In this document: piece by piece, positions 26,201-32,062 of the stretch
Position numbering within the stretch: the stretch's first letter is position 1
Layout of the letters: every line of letters starts with the position of its first letter
Assembly: GCA_026000155.1 (NCBI GenBank)
Contig: BNYG01000002.1
Location: forward strand, 74,084-138,083
DNA: 64,000 nucleotides
Source of the DNA: Bacteroidia bacterium
GTDB lineage: Bacteria; Bacteroidota; Bacteroidia; Bacteroidales; Azobacteroidaceae
Direction of reading: 5' to 3'
Translations under genes and position numbers: made by a program
Notes under the pieces: model-generated
Seen by the model: the letters and a program-made list of their open reading frames with translations, nothing else
Database searches by the model: none
What the model was told of the DNA's origin: nothing

Positions 26201-29200
26201 GTTGATCCGAATAAAATTGGTATTTCAGCGAGTGGTTCCGGTTCTATTCCTGCTTTCAGTGCAGTAAATACCGGTACGGGCAATGTAACGGCAACCGTTA
26301 ATTATTCGGTAGCTTATACTGACGGTAAAGCTTGTAAGGCAAGCGGTTCGTTTACCATTACAGTCACACCACGAACAAATGTGGATTTGGATTTGGTAGC
26401 TCATACGGATGCGGATGCCGGCGAAATTATTTGCCTGGGCGAAACGTTCAGTCCGGTTACTTTCTCGGCAACGGATAAAGCAAGTCATACCGGACAAATC
26501 GAATACCGGATAGAATTGGTAAGCGGTGTAAATGTAGCAGGCACTCTTCCGGCAGCAAGCACAGCAACGACCTGGACACCTCAAGCGAATGTAGTGGGTA
26601 GCGGTATTTACCGGGTGGTACCAATTGTGGATAACCGTGAAGGTGTCGCTGCACTGTTCACTTTAGAAGTGCGTACACCATTAACAGCCAATCATATCAG
26701 CGACTTGACGTATCAAAACAGTGATCAGGTGCCGACAATCAGTTTGACAGCTAATTTACCTGCCAATACGGTTATTACCTGGACGGCCATTGACCCGAAT
26801 AAGATTGGTATTTCAGCCGGCGGTTCCGGTGCTATTCCAGCTTTCAGCGCAGTAAATACCGGTACAAGCAATGTAACGGCAACGGTTAATTATACAATCG
26901 CCTATTTGGACGGTAAAGGTTGTACGGCAACCGGTTCATTCACGATTACGGTTACACCAAGAACAAATGTGGATTTGGATTTGGTAGCTCAAACGGATGC
27001 GAATGCCGGCGAAATTATTTGTCTGGGAGAAACGTTCAGTCCGATTACGTTCTCGGCAACGGATAAAAAGAGTCATACCGGACAAATCGAATACCGGATA
27101 GAATTGGTAAGCGGTGTGAATGTAGCGGGTACTATTCCGGCAGCAAGCACGGCAACGACTTGGACTCCTCAAGCAAATGTGGTGGGTAGCGGTATTTACC
27201 GGGTGGTGCCGATTGTGGATAACCGCGAAGGTATTGCTGCACTGTTCACGTTGGAAGTGCGTACGCCGTTAGCAGGCAATCATATCAGTGATTTGACGTA
27301 TCAAAACAGCGATCAGGTGCCGGCAATTCATTTGACGAGCAACTTACCGGCCAATGTAGTAGTCACCTGGACGGCCATTGACCCGAATAAAATTGGTGTT
27401 TCAGCGAGTGGTTCCGGTTCTATTCCTGCTTTCAGTGCAGTAAATACAGGTACAAGCAATGTGACGGCAACGGTTAATTATACAATCGCCTACCTGGATG
27501 GTAAAGGCTGTGATGCAACCGGTTCGTTCACTATTACGGTTACACCAAGAACAAATGTGGATTTGGATTTGGTAGCTCAAACGGATGCGAATGCCGGCGA
27601 AATTATTTGTCTGGGAGAAACGTTCAGTCCGATTACGTTCTCGGCAACGGATAAAAAGAATCATACGGGACAAATCGAATACCGGATAGAATTGGTAAGC
27701 GGTGTGAATGTAGCGGGTACTATTCCGGCAGCAAGCACGGCAACGACCTGGACTCCTCAAGCAAATGTAGTGGGTAGCGGCATTTATCGCGTAGTACCAA
27801 TTGTGGATAACCGCGAAGGTGTCGCTGCACTGTTCACTTTGGAAGTGCGCACGCCATTAACCGGCACTCAGATAAGTAATTTGACTTATCAAAACGGAGA
27901 CCGCGTACCGGCTATCAGTTTGACGAGCAACTTACCGGCCAATACGGTTATAACCTGGACGGCTGTTGATCCGAATAAGACAGGTGTTCCGGCACAAGGC
28001 ACAGGAGATATTCCTGCATTCACCGCACTTAATTTCGGTACAAGCAGTGTGACGGCGACCATCAATTATTCGATTGCTTTCGCCGACGGTAAAGGCTGTG
28101 CTGCAAACGGTTCGTTCACGATTAAGGTTCTGCCGAAAGCATTGGATGAAGCTGATTTCTACATTATTCCGGTTGAAAATCAAACGATTTGCTATGGCAA
28201 TACATTTGCCGACATTCATCTCAAAGCGGAATTTCGTTTCGATGCTGCATTTGCGGAAGCTACCGATTTCCGTTGGGAATTGGTGGATGGAACGGATATA
28301 TTGGGCTTAGGCACTCTGGGACATATTCAGTCGAACGACAATACTGCGGTATGGACCATCAGTGTCAATCCGAAGCAGCTTGTAACGGGTTCTGCCGGCT
28401 ATCGCATCACCCCGTATTGGAACAATAACAAGGGAGCTTCCACCACGTTTACACTGACTCGTTTGCCGCTGTCAAACACGGATAAAAGTGAAGTCATTGA
28501 TCTGGTTTATTGTGGTAGTGAAACCGTTGTTTTGGATGCTGAATTAGCAGGTACTGCCTACCAGTGGTATAGAAACGGCAACGCAATTGACGGAGCCACC
28601 CATTCTACTTATACCATCACATCCGATTTTTCGGGTAGCTATTACGCTCAGGTAACAACCGAATGCGGTATCTATAAATCAACGGTTTATAATCTGATAA
28701 CGACCCCGGATTTGGTAGCTCAACGTTGGGATGACGTCCTGGCTTTACATACCAATCCTGCAGAAAACGGCGGATTTGAATTTGTGAGCTATCAGTGGTA
28801 TTCAATCAACAATGGCGAGGAAACGCAACTGTTTGGAGAGAATGCATCCTATTTGTATGTTCCGGATGGAGCGAATACATCTGCAACCTATTTTGTGAAA
28901 GCGGTCATGAAAGACGGAACAATCTTCCAATCATGTCCCGTTGCCTTCCAACCGGTTTTAAGCTCCGGAATAACGATTTATCCCAACCCGGTACGTAAAG
29001 GCGAGTTGATAACGGTAGATATAACACCGAACTTGTTTGTGCCGGATCAGACGCTCATTCAGGTGCTTAGCATAAGTAACGGTTTGATAAGCAATGTAAA
29101 AGCTTCCGAAGCCAAATCACAAGTGAGAATGCCGAATACAGCAGGCGTTTATATTCTGCGGGTACAAACGGGAGGGATTTCCAAATCATTTAAAATTATT

Positions 29201-29209
29201 ATAGAATAA
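17234..29209 (+). CDS. Giant T9SS adhesin-like protein with 14 PKD-like double repeats (3,991 residues)
   Basis: Signal peptide at residues 1-26 (ending SAQA). Two parallel beta-helix, pectin-lyase-like domains follow: about 27-460 and 469-805, each with LDGFTIS/LDGFTIT, GGGI turns, NTIVWGNS/NSIIWGNS and a closing DLGAYEN or DMGAYEF (choice-of-anchor Q style). From about residue 909 to 3635 there are 14 tandem units, most exactly 195-196 residues. Each unit has a first half with CLGD-F ... IYRVVPVVDNREGVAALFTLE and a second half with LPANTVVTWTA ... GSIPAFTAVNTGT ... DGKGC ... GSFTITVTPKT, the latter matching the Bacteroidetes PKD-like family. Each unit has two Cys that could form a disulfide outside the cell. 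The C-terminus has an Ig-like segment (YQWYRNGNAIDGA) and a T9SS type A tail starting ITIYPNPVRKGE. Role: long surface stalk or adhesin. The ends of the repeats are nearly identical in DNA, so copy number probably varies. Confidence 0.85.
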   Translation: MATFNSALRRLLVSALLLTTGISAQATTYYVKHYDGDPWVKQGGTTFGVGEDAAANLAALAATSWETAIGDLQAVINVAVDGDIIFVAAGTYKPVRSAWPGSSSVSLINNGLDRENAFLLKTGVKIYGGFVGIDEASIDDREFAVVNGIETPVHPTILSGELQNDGIQTNNAHHVVLANSINNSVLDGFTISDGYGTNSLNRAVVGAGLYIDNSTLTATHLTIRKNTATDGGTGAGICVEGASNVTLTQSTIQENTSDGDGGGIAVTGGSNAAVTATYIIVSGNKTTGRSGGGIGIGGGTFNLSNSLVSGNTANTNGGGLQNAGTTTLTNVTVAGNYAINGGGWAGDMILRNTIVWGNSAPANPNVNGTYTPYNSLVEGKNDTANNSLDGTDAANTPPFRNPVKATAGKPTTAGDYRLVPGSNFLLEDRGNNGYNTVSVDLEGNTRIQGCAIDLGAYENASSIAPDMQGIVHVKKGATGNGSSWNNAYPELANVLLKAKITPGCITEIWVAEGTFYPLYTTNGSTDPRDKSFDLVSNIKVYGGFAGYETHIDDRKLNEHETILSGELQGDSNDSNNARHIVTASAVNNAQLDGFTITRGYADGTANTGGGIYSANSSVNLVRLNIRANTATGNGGGIWISGSPALTDILVSGNVANGEGGGIYNQGAVTFINVTVAGNKTGLSTGGIYNSGSSNTLKNSIIWGNSGRATNGGTDNYNNLIQGSGGSVNWKTAFGADSGNNLDVDPLFVNPSDAISAPTALGDYRLQTCSPAIDAGDESFIPAGISTDLDGRLRDDGLADMGAYEFYTAGKVKRPTATPSVTGVKAIVLGDGVDLYALTGTAPWEVTYNYTDNKGNSQVKTSSGIQTSPFRFVPEETGTYRFTLLSVENAVCKTDIPGSPEIIVIVSENLGLKATATVTTGTVCVSSPFDFNIATTNKDGSAVTPDSYIAALISGTDILNGYAIVDGVNQPVAAKAGAAIYSVTPVYNNVQGIPAVVSLEARALLTANHISNLTYENGDQVPVIDLTANLPANTVITWTADNTAIGISANGSGYIPAFNAVNTGTGNVSATINYTVAYADGQGCSATGSFTITVTPKTNVDSDLVASTDADASDIACLGDVFQTINFSATDKKGHTGNIEYRIEFVSGVNVAGTVPPASTAASWTPTANVVGTGIYRVVPVVDNREGVAALFTLESRASLAGNHINDLVYENKDQVPTINLTGNLPTNTIVTWTANDPGKIGISASGTGVIPAFNAVNTGTGNVSATINYTVAYADGKGCSVTGSFTITVTPKTNVDSDLIAETDADAGEITCLGDVFTPVNFSVTDKKGHTGDVEYRIEFVGGVNVAGTIPSASTATSWTPTANVVGTGTYRVVPVVDNREGVAALFTLEVRAPLAGEHVSDLNYQNQDRVPAISLTGDLPTNTVVTWTAVDPDRIGISAGGTGSIPAFTAVNTGTSNVTATINYTVAYADGKGCSVTGSFTITVAPKTNVDSDLIAETDAASEVACLGAVFQTINFSATDKISHTGDIEYRIEFVSGVNVAGTVPSASTATSWTPIANVVGTGIYRVVPVVNNREGVAALFTLESRASLAGNHISDLVYENKDQVPTINLTGNLPTNTIVTWTANDPGKIGISASGAGVIPAFTAVNTGTSNVSATINYTVAYADGKGCSVTGSFTITVTPKTNVDSDLIAETDADAGEITCLGDVFTPINFSVTDKKGHTGNVEYRIEFVSGVNVAGTIPSASTAASWTPTANVVGTGTYRVVPVVDNREGVAAVFTLEVRTPLTANHISDLTYQNRDQVPNINLTANLPANTVVTWTADNLNMGISAGGSGHIPAFSAVNTGTSPVTATINYTVAYADGKGCSDTNSFTITVLPKTIDDLDLVANATVTTGLVCLGDPFAFNLSTTHFGNPVSPVSYKVELVSGTDILPVGTSFINGANQLTADKIGSGIYRVTPVYQDKMGVPAIITLEARTKVTITQLNLTYQNGDLAPAIDLVNSNPNLTVTWQAIDPSRIGVDAQGVGTIPAFRAINTGASPVIATIQYTIAYVDGQGCNATGSFTITVTPKNIEDMDLIASANVSVGTVCEGYPISFNLLTRHQGNVVTPVDYRYEIISGVDILPAGITFVNGFNQFVTTKPGHAIYRITPVYNNKEGVPTSISVEARTILNANDYIKLNGKTFSYANGDQVPTITLTSNPLPVGAIVTWKSDNVGIGIAAAGDGEIPGFRAIYTNNANNTAVITYSISYPGSETCNSGPLSGSFTITVTPKTIEDLDLIATAAVTTGTACIGDPFAFTLAATYHGTPVTPTSYRVELINGTDILPVGSTFVHGSNHLLVADKVGTAIYRVIPIYNGRQGVPASVSLEARAKLTANQISDLTYQHGDYVPAIRLNNSLPANTVVTWTAINPNNIGISANGVGEIPAFKIANPGDIPVTATINYTIAYADGKGCAANGSFTITVLPETIQDLKATATVTTGTVCLGDPFVFNLATTYQGNAITPTFYHIEIISGIDILAPGYVLVDGDNQVFADKTGSGIYRITPVYNNQQGMPATVSLEARASLAGNHISDLTFQNGDPVPAISLTSNLPTNAVVTWTADDPSQIGISAQGISIIPAFTATNSSTGNVTATVNYTVAYTDGKACQASGSFTITVTPRTNVDLDLVAHTDANAGEIICLGETFSPVTFSATDKKNHTGQIEYRIELVSGVNVAGTLPPTSTSTTWTPQANVVGSGIYRVIPSVDNREGVAALFTLEVRPPLVENQTSNLTYQNGDRVANISLTNNLPANTVVTWTVTDPAHIGIPAQGTGDIPAFTAVNTGTSNVTATVNYTIAYLDGKGCTTTGSFTVTVVPKTNVDLDLVAITDADASEIICLGETFSPVTFSATDKASHTGQIEYRIELVSGVNVAGTLPPTSTSTTWTPQANVVGSGIYRVVPTVDNREGVAALFTLEVRTPLTANHISDLTYQNSDPVPAISLTANLPANTVVTWTAVDPNKIGISASGSGSIPAFSAVNTGTGNVTATVNYSVAYTDGKACKASGSFTITVTPRTNVDLDLVAHTDADAGEIICLGETFSPVTFSATDKASHTGQIEYRIELVSGVNVAGTLPAASTATTWTPQANVVGSGIYRVVPIVDNREGVAALFTLEVRTPLTANHISDLTYQNSDQVPTISLTANLPANTVITWTAIDPNKIGISAGGSGAIPAFSAVNTGTSNVTATVNYTIAYLDGKGCTATGSFTITVTPRTNVDLDLVAQTDANAGEIICLGETFSPITFSATDKKSHTGQIEYRIELVSGVNVAGTIPAASTATTWTPQANVVGSGIYRVVPIVDNREGIAALFTLEVRTPLAGNHISDLTYQNSDQVPAIHLTSNLPANVVVTWTAIDPNKIGVSASGSGSIPAFSAVNTGTSNVTATVNYTIAYLDGKGCDATGSFTITVTPRTNVDLDLVAQTDANAGEIICLGETFSPITFSATDKKNHTGQIEYRIELVSGVNVAGTIPAASTATTWTPQANVVGSGIYRVVPIVDNREGVAALFTLEVRTPLTGTQISNLTYQNGDRVPAISLTSNLPANTVITWTAVDPNKTGVPAQGTGDIPAFTALNFGTSSVTATINYSIAFADGKGCAANGSFTIKVLPKALDEADFYIIPVENQTICYGNTFADIHLKAEFRFDAAFAEATDFRWELVDGTDILGLGTLGHIQSNDNTAVWTISVNPKQLVTGSAGYRITPYWNNNKGASTTFTLTRLPLSNTDKSEVIDLVYCGSETVVLDAELAGTAYQWYRNGNAIDGATHSTYTITSDFSGSYYAQVTTECGIYKSTVYNLITTPDLVAQRWDDVLALHTNPAENGGFEFVSYQWYSINNGEETQLFGENASYLYVPDGANTSATYFVKAVMKDGTIFQSCPVAFQPVLSSGITIYPNPVRKGELITVDITPNLFVPDQTLIQVLSISNGLISNVKASEAKSQVRMPNTAGVYILRVQTGGISKSFKIIIE
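19961..28138 (+). repeat. Tandem array of 14 coding repeats, 588-bp period
   Basis: Unit boundaries taken at the NVDSDL/NVDLDL/IEDLDL position fall at 19961 (first, diverged), 20525, 21113, 21701, 22286, 22871, 23444, 24047, 24629, 25202, 25790, 26378, 26966 and 27554, ending near 28138. Unit lengths in residues: 188, 196, 196, 195, 195, 191, 201, 194, 191, 196, 196, 196, 196, 195. Units 2-5 and units 10-14 are each internally very similar at DNA level, while units 6-9 are more diverged. Segments around 20821-20995 and 22009-22183 are almost identical, suggesting duplication of a two-unit block. Confidence 0.9.
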
Positions 29210-29220
29210 ATAAAGCACAG

Positions 29221-30738
29221 ATGAAAAAAAGTATAATAATCGGATTAATCGGATTGTATTCGGTGGCAATGTATGGGCAAGAATCGCTCAACAAGCATGA
29301 AATTTCGGTTTGGGGAGCAGGAGGGTTAACAACCCTCCTCTCCAACCCCGTTGTGGGTAGTAATATCGCCGGACTGGGCGGACAAGTGGGTTTGGGTTAC
29401 AATTATTCTTTCAATCCGCATTGGAGTCTGGGCGCCGGAGTAGAATATTTCATTCTGAACGGCGGGACGAAAATGTCGCTGTTTACAGATACTTATCTGA
29501 CTCCCAGCGAAACCGGTGAATACATCTACCGGATTCAGACTGAAGGAAATGGTGTCAAACAGAAATATTCCGCTGCCTATTTTAATATTCCGGTATCGGT
29601 AAAATACCAGACGGATCCAAACGCAAAAGGGCGCCGGTGGTATGTTGCGGGTGGAGCCAAGTTGGGTATTCCCACCAGCGGCAGTTACAAGACCGACGGC
29701 ACCATGACGACGAAAGGTTGGGAAATAGATGCCAACGGCAATCCACATTCCAGCGACCCGTATATCAATATGCCTCATCATGGCTTTGGTACGTATGAAT
29801 TGAGTAATGTAAAGCAAGATTTCAAATTTGAAATGAATCTCGCAGCATTCCTTGAAACAGGTATCAAATGGCGCCTTTCATCGAGTGACAGAACATTTCT
29901 TTACACAGGTTTATTTGTCGATTACGGCCTTTTGGATGTACATAAAGGAGGTGGTGAAAATCGTTTTTACCAATACAATCCGCAGGAGCCGTCCCGGTAT
30001 ATTGAAAGTTCTATTTTTACGTCAAAGTACAACAATGGAACGCAACCCTACGTGGATAAAATCAATACTTTGGCGGCGGGAATAAAAGTGGCGCTGGCTT
30101 TTTCGGTAGGTGGTCACAAAAACGGGTCGAATGCAAGTAATGGACAAGTTAACGCCCAACCGGTACAACCGGGTAATGTGTGGTCGATACGACCGGATAA
30201 TATTTTGACGGAACACCCGGATTATGTTTCTACAGTACCCCTTTTAGAACGGCAGGCAGCTCTTATGGGAAGATTGGATGCTATCGAAGCGGAGCACGAA
30301 ATCTATCTTGCAGCAGCAGAGGAACGCCGCCGGCAGTACGAAGAAGCCCTTCTGGCAGCAGAAGATGAGCGTCAGCAGCAATATATGGAATTACTGCAAA
30401 GTAGTCAGGGGATAGAGCTGGACAATTACGACTTGGCTCGTGTAACGCTTACACCGGAACAGAAACTTGCCTTGGAACAATATGTTGATCTGATGAAAAG
30501 AGATCCGGATTGTTCGTTGTACATCACCGGGCACACTTGTAATCTGGGATCGGAACAACTCAATATGCGTATAGGACAAGAAAGAGCGGACCTGGCAAAA
30601 GATTTTCTGGTCGAAAACGGTATTGCTCCCTCTCGCATACACACGTTCAGTAAAGGTGAATTGAATCCTCTTTATCCAAATGATAACGAGGTGGATAGAC
30701 GGAAAAACAGACGCTTGGAACTTACAATAAGAGAATAA
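29221..30738 (+). CDS. Outer-membrane beta-barrel protein with OmpA C-terminal domain
   Basis: Third gene of the surface operon, starting 11 bp after the adhesin stop. A 505-residue protein: signal peptide 1-20 (ending YGQ), a beta-barrel of about 280 residues (GLGGQVGLGYNYSF, WSLGAGVEYFIL, FLETGIKWRLSS), a charged coiled-coil at about 335-395 (rich in AEERRRQYEEALLAAEDERQ), and an OmpA-like peptidoglycan-binding domain at about 405-505 (LYITGHTCNLGSEQLNMRIG, then NEVDRRKNRRLEL). The OmpA domain has TGHTC where TGHTD is usual. In known Bacteroidetes systems giant T9SS adhesin genes are followed by an outer-membrane helper (SprF/PorP type); here an OmpA-type barrel takes that position. It may anchor or help present the two giant proteins; this is inferred from operon structure. 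Confidence 0.82.
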   Translation: MKKSIIIGLIGLYSVAMYGQESLNKHEISVWGAGGLTTLLSNPVVGSNIAGLGGQVGLGYNYSFNPHWSLGAGVEYFILNGGTKMSLFTDTYLTPSETGEYIYRIQTEGNGVKQKYSAAYFNIPVSVKYQTDPNAKGRRWYVAGGAKLGIPTSGSYKTDGTMTTKGWEIDANGNPHSSDPYINMPHHGFGTYELSNVKQDFKFEMNLAAFLETGIKWRLSSSDRTFLYTGLFVDYGLLDVHKGGGENRFYQYNPQEPSRYIESSIFTSKYNNGTQPYVDKINTLAAGIKVALAFSVGGHKNGSNASNGQVNAQPVQPGNVWSIRPDNILTEHPDYVSTVPLLERQAALMGRLDAIEAEHEIYLAAAEERRRQYEEALLAAEDERQQQYMELLQSSQGIELDNYDLARVTLTPEQKLALEQYVDLMKRDPDCSLYITGHTCNLGSEQLNMRIGQERADLAKDFLVENGIAPSRIHTFSKGELNPLYPNDNEVDRRKNRRLELTIRE

Positions 30739-30745
30739 AAGTTAT

Positions 30746-30851
30746 CCGTCATTTCGAAGCATAGCGAGAAATCTACTACTCAGTCGTAGGGTCTATGGAA
30801 CAGAGTAGATTTCTCGCTTCTCAGATTGACATTCAGACTATCGGGATGACA
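30746..30851. repeat. Imperfect inverted repeat (GTCATTTCGA... family)
   Basis: GTCATTTCGAAGCATAGCGA and GAAATCTACT on the left pair imperfectly with AGTAGATTTCTCGCTTCTCA and GGGATGAC on the right. Elements of this pattern are widespread between genes in Bacteroidetes. It follows the surface operon and may also serve as its 3' end. Confidence 0.6.
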
Positions 30852-30863
30852 GGGCAAACGCAT

Positions 30864-30974
30864 TTAAAATTCGAGCAATTTATCCCGGTATTCGGTATTA
30901 AGTAGAGCTTTCATTCTTTTTCGATTAAGACTGAGTTTTAGCATCTTATCATTAGAGAGCAAAGAGAGCGCAAC
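30864..30974 (-). pseudogene. Gene-tail fragment of unknown family
   Basis: The minus strand reads VALSLLSNDKMLKLSLNRKR, then MKALLNTEYRDKLLEF and a stop, with a stop just upstream as well. The residue pattern looks like the genuine C-terminus of a cytoplasmic protein, but I cannot name it. It is one of four gene tails in this scarred region. Confidence 0.25.
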
Positions 30975-31005
30975 TTTTTAGTATAACATTTTATTATTTA
31001 TATCA

Positions 31006-31221
31006 CCGAAAATTTTCTGGTTGAAGACGTCATTTTGTCGTTCGATAAATACGATGGTAACTATTTAAAATCTTTGCCTTCGCATCACGCCCGATTTCAT
31101 CATGGAAATTCTTTCGCGCAGCACTTCGCTGAAAGTCATTCAACCGGATGCGTTGCGGGAACAAGTCTGCTATATTTGCCAATCCGCAATGCAAAGGAAT
31201 AAAAAAATAACATTTCCTTAA
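31006..31221 (+). pseudogene. Decayed WYL-domain regulator tail (copy 1)
   Basis: One frame reads ITENFLVEDVILSFDKYDGN and YLKSLPSHHA; after a frame change the strand continues ITPDFIMEILSRSTSLKVIQ and PDALREQVCYICQSAMQRNK to a TAA. YxKSLPxH followed by DFIMEILS and a KVIQP-LRE end is the C-terminal layout of YafY-type WYL regulators. The segment between the two blocks is deleted, and there is no start. A second copy of the last 30 residues lies at 33526-33624. Confidence 0.5.
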
Positions 31222-31286
31222 CCAAATAATTTGACAGAACGTCAGATAAAGATTGTGGTTTGAGGTTGCTTATAAACGATGTATAA

Positions 31287-31439
31287 TCAATCCGGCTTTA
31301 CAGCAACAATTTTTGCAAGCTTTTCAACCTGCTCAAGATTCGTTGTAGCATAAAATCCTTCCCCAAAGTCAATTCCTCGAGGCTGTACAACCAATTTAGG
31401 CTGCTCGACTAACACATCTCTGCCGTGATAGAGTATCAT
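31287..31439 (-). pseudogene. DUF3990 N-terminal remnant joined to the zeta-partner tail
   Basis: A 50-codon frame: MILYHGRDVLVEQPKLVVQP, RGIDFGEGFYATTNLEQVEK, LAKIVAVKPD. The first 40 residues match the N-terminus of DUF3990 proteins (ART-like fold, usually about 150 residues), with LYHG and DFGxGFYxTT. The last seven residues, IVAVKPD, and the underlying DNA (CCGGCTTTACAGCAACAATT on the plus strand) match the end of the small zeta-partner genes at 33638 and 9751. The frame therefore looks like a fusion made by deletion between two genes. Confidence 0.45.
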
Positions 31440-31491
31440 AATAATACTTCTTTTTAAAATAATTCAGAGGGTAAAAGTATATAATTTTCCT

Positions 31492-31580
31492 TTATTTCAA
31501 AAACTCCACAACCGTTATTCCTGTTCCGCCGAATTGTACATGCTCATCCTGAAAATGTTGGATTCCCGGAACGATTTTCA
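31492..31580 (-). pseudogene. MutS2-like (Smr domain) C-terminal fragment
   Basis: The minus strand reads LKIVPGIQHFQDEHVQFGGT and GITVVEFLK to a TAA. The glycine turn GGTGITVVE at the end is the closing strand of Smr domains, and DEHVQFGG matches ends of Bacteroidales MutS2-type proteins as I remember them. No start or upstream body is present. It abuts the BlaI operator region. Confidence 0.35.
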
Positions 31581-31584
31581 AATA

Positions 31585-31664
31585 AACTAAACATTATAGT
31601 TATTTAACTAAGTTGAAAAATATTTTAACTATAAAACATAGTTTATAAACTAAATATTATAGTT
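31585..31664 (+). promoter_or_regulatory. Three phased BlaI-type operators
   Basis: AACTAAACATTATAGTT (31585-31601), AACTATAAAACATAGTT (31627-31643) and AACTAAATATTATAGTT (31648-31664) share AACTA-N7-TAGTT dyads. Their centres are 42 and 21 bp apart, four and two helical turns, so bound dimers would lie on the same DNA face. The last operator touches the -7 box. A half-site AACTAAGTT lies at 31606-31614. Confidence 0.7.
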
Positions 31665-31671
31665 ATATTTG
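31664..31671 (+). promoter_or_regulatory. -7 box of the blaI-blaR1-like operon
   Basis: TATATTTG, exact TAnnTTTG, 28 bp before the start codon at 31700 and directly adjoining the third operator. Confidence 0.65.
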
Positions 31672-31699
31672 CAGTCTAATTTCATTAAAAACAAAAAAT

Positions 31700-32062
31700 A
31701 TGAAGCAATTGACTGCAAAAGAAGAAAAAATTATGGGCATTTTCTGGGAAAAAGGCGCCTTATTCGTCAAACAACTGATGGAAGAGTTTGAAGAACCTAA
31801 ACCGCACTACAATACGCTCTCAACCTTTGTTCGGAGTTTGGAAGAAAAAGGATACATTGGATACAATGCTTACGGGAACACCTATCAATATTATGCTTTG
31901 GTTTCGAAAGAAGATTACCACCAAAAAACATTGAAAAACGTGGTTGCCAAATATTTCGACAATTCCTACACGCGATTGGTGTCGGCAATGATTGAAGAAG
32001 AAGATATTTCGATTGATGAATTGCAAAATTTAATCCAACAAGTTAAAAATCAACCCAAATAA
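31700..32062 (+). CDS. blaI: BlaI/MecI-family transcriptional repressor
   Basis: A 120-residue winged-helix repressor of the Penicillinase_R family. LTAKEEKIMGIFWEKGALFV and YNTLSTFVRSLEEKGYIGY are the DNA-binding helices and wing; the C-terminal half (residues 75-120) is the dimerisation helix that is cut by the cognate BlaR1-type peptidase. Three matching operators overlap its promoter, so the operon should repress itself. The stop overlaps the ATG of the sensor-peptidase gene (TAATG). No beta-lactamase or other resistance gene is in the neighbourhood, so the regulated target may be elsewhere or simply this operon. Confidence 0.88.
   Translation: MKQLTAKEEKIMGIFWEKGALFVKQLMEEFEEPKPHYNTLSTFVRSLEEKGYIGYNAYGNTYQYYALVSKEDYHQKTLKNVVAKYFDNSYTRLVSAMIEEEDISIDELQNLIQQVKNQPK

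Noticed and set aside
19961..28138. Possible CRISPR or satellite array because of regular repetition.
   Set aside because: The period is 588 bp, fully in frame, and codes for PKD-like units; there are no short repeats with unique spacers.
25049..28219. Several long minus-strand open frames (80-119 codons) across the adhesin repeats.
   Set aside because: They recur once per 588-bp unit, mirror the coding repeats, and have no start signals or family features; they are antisense shadows.
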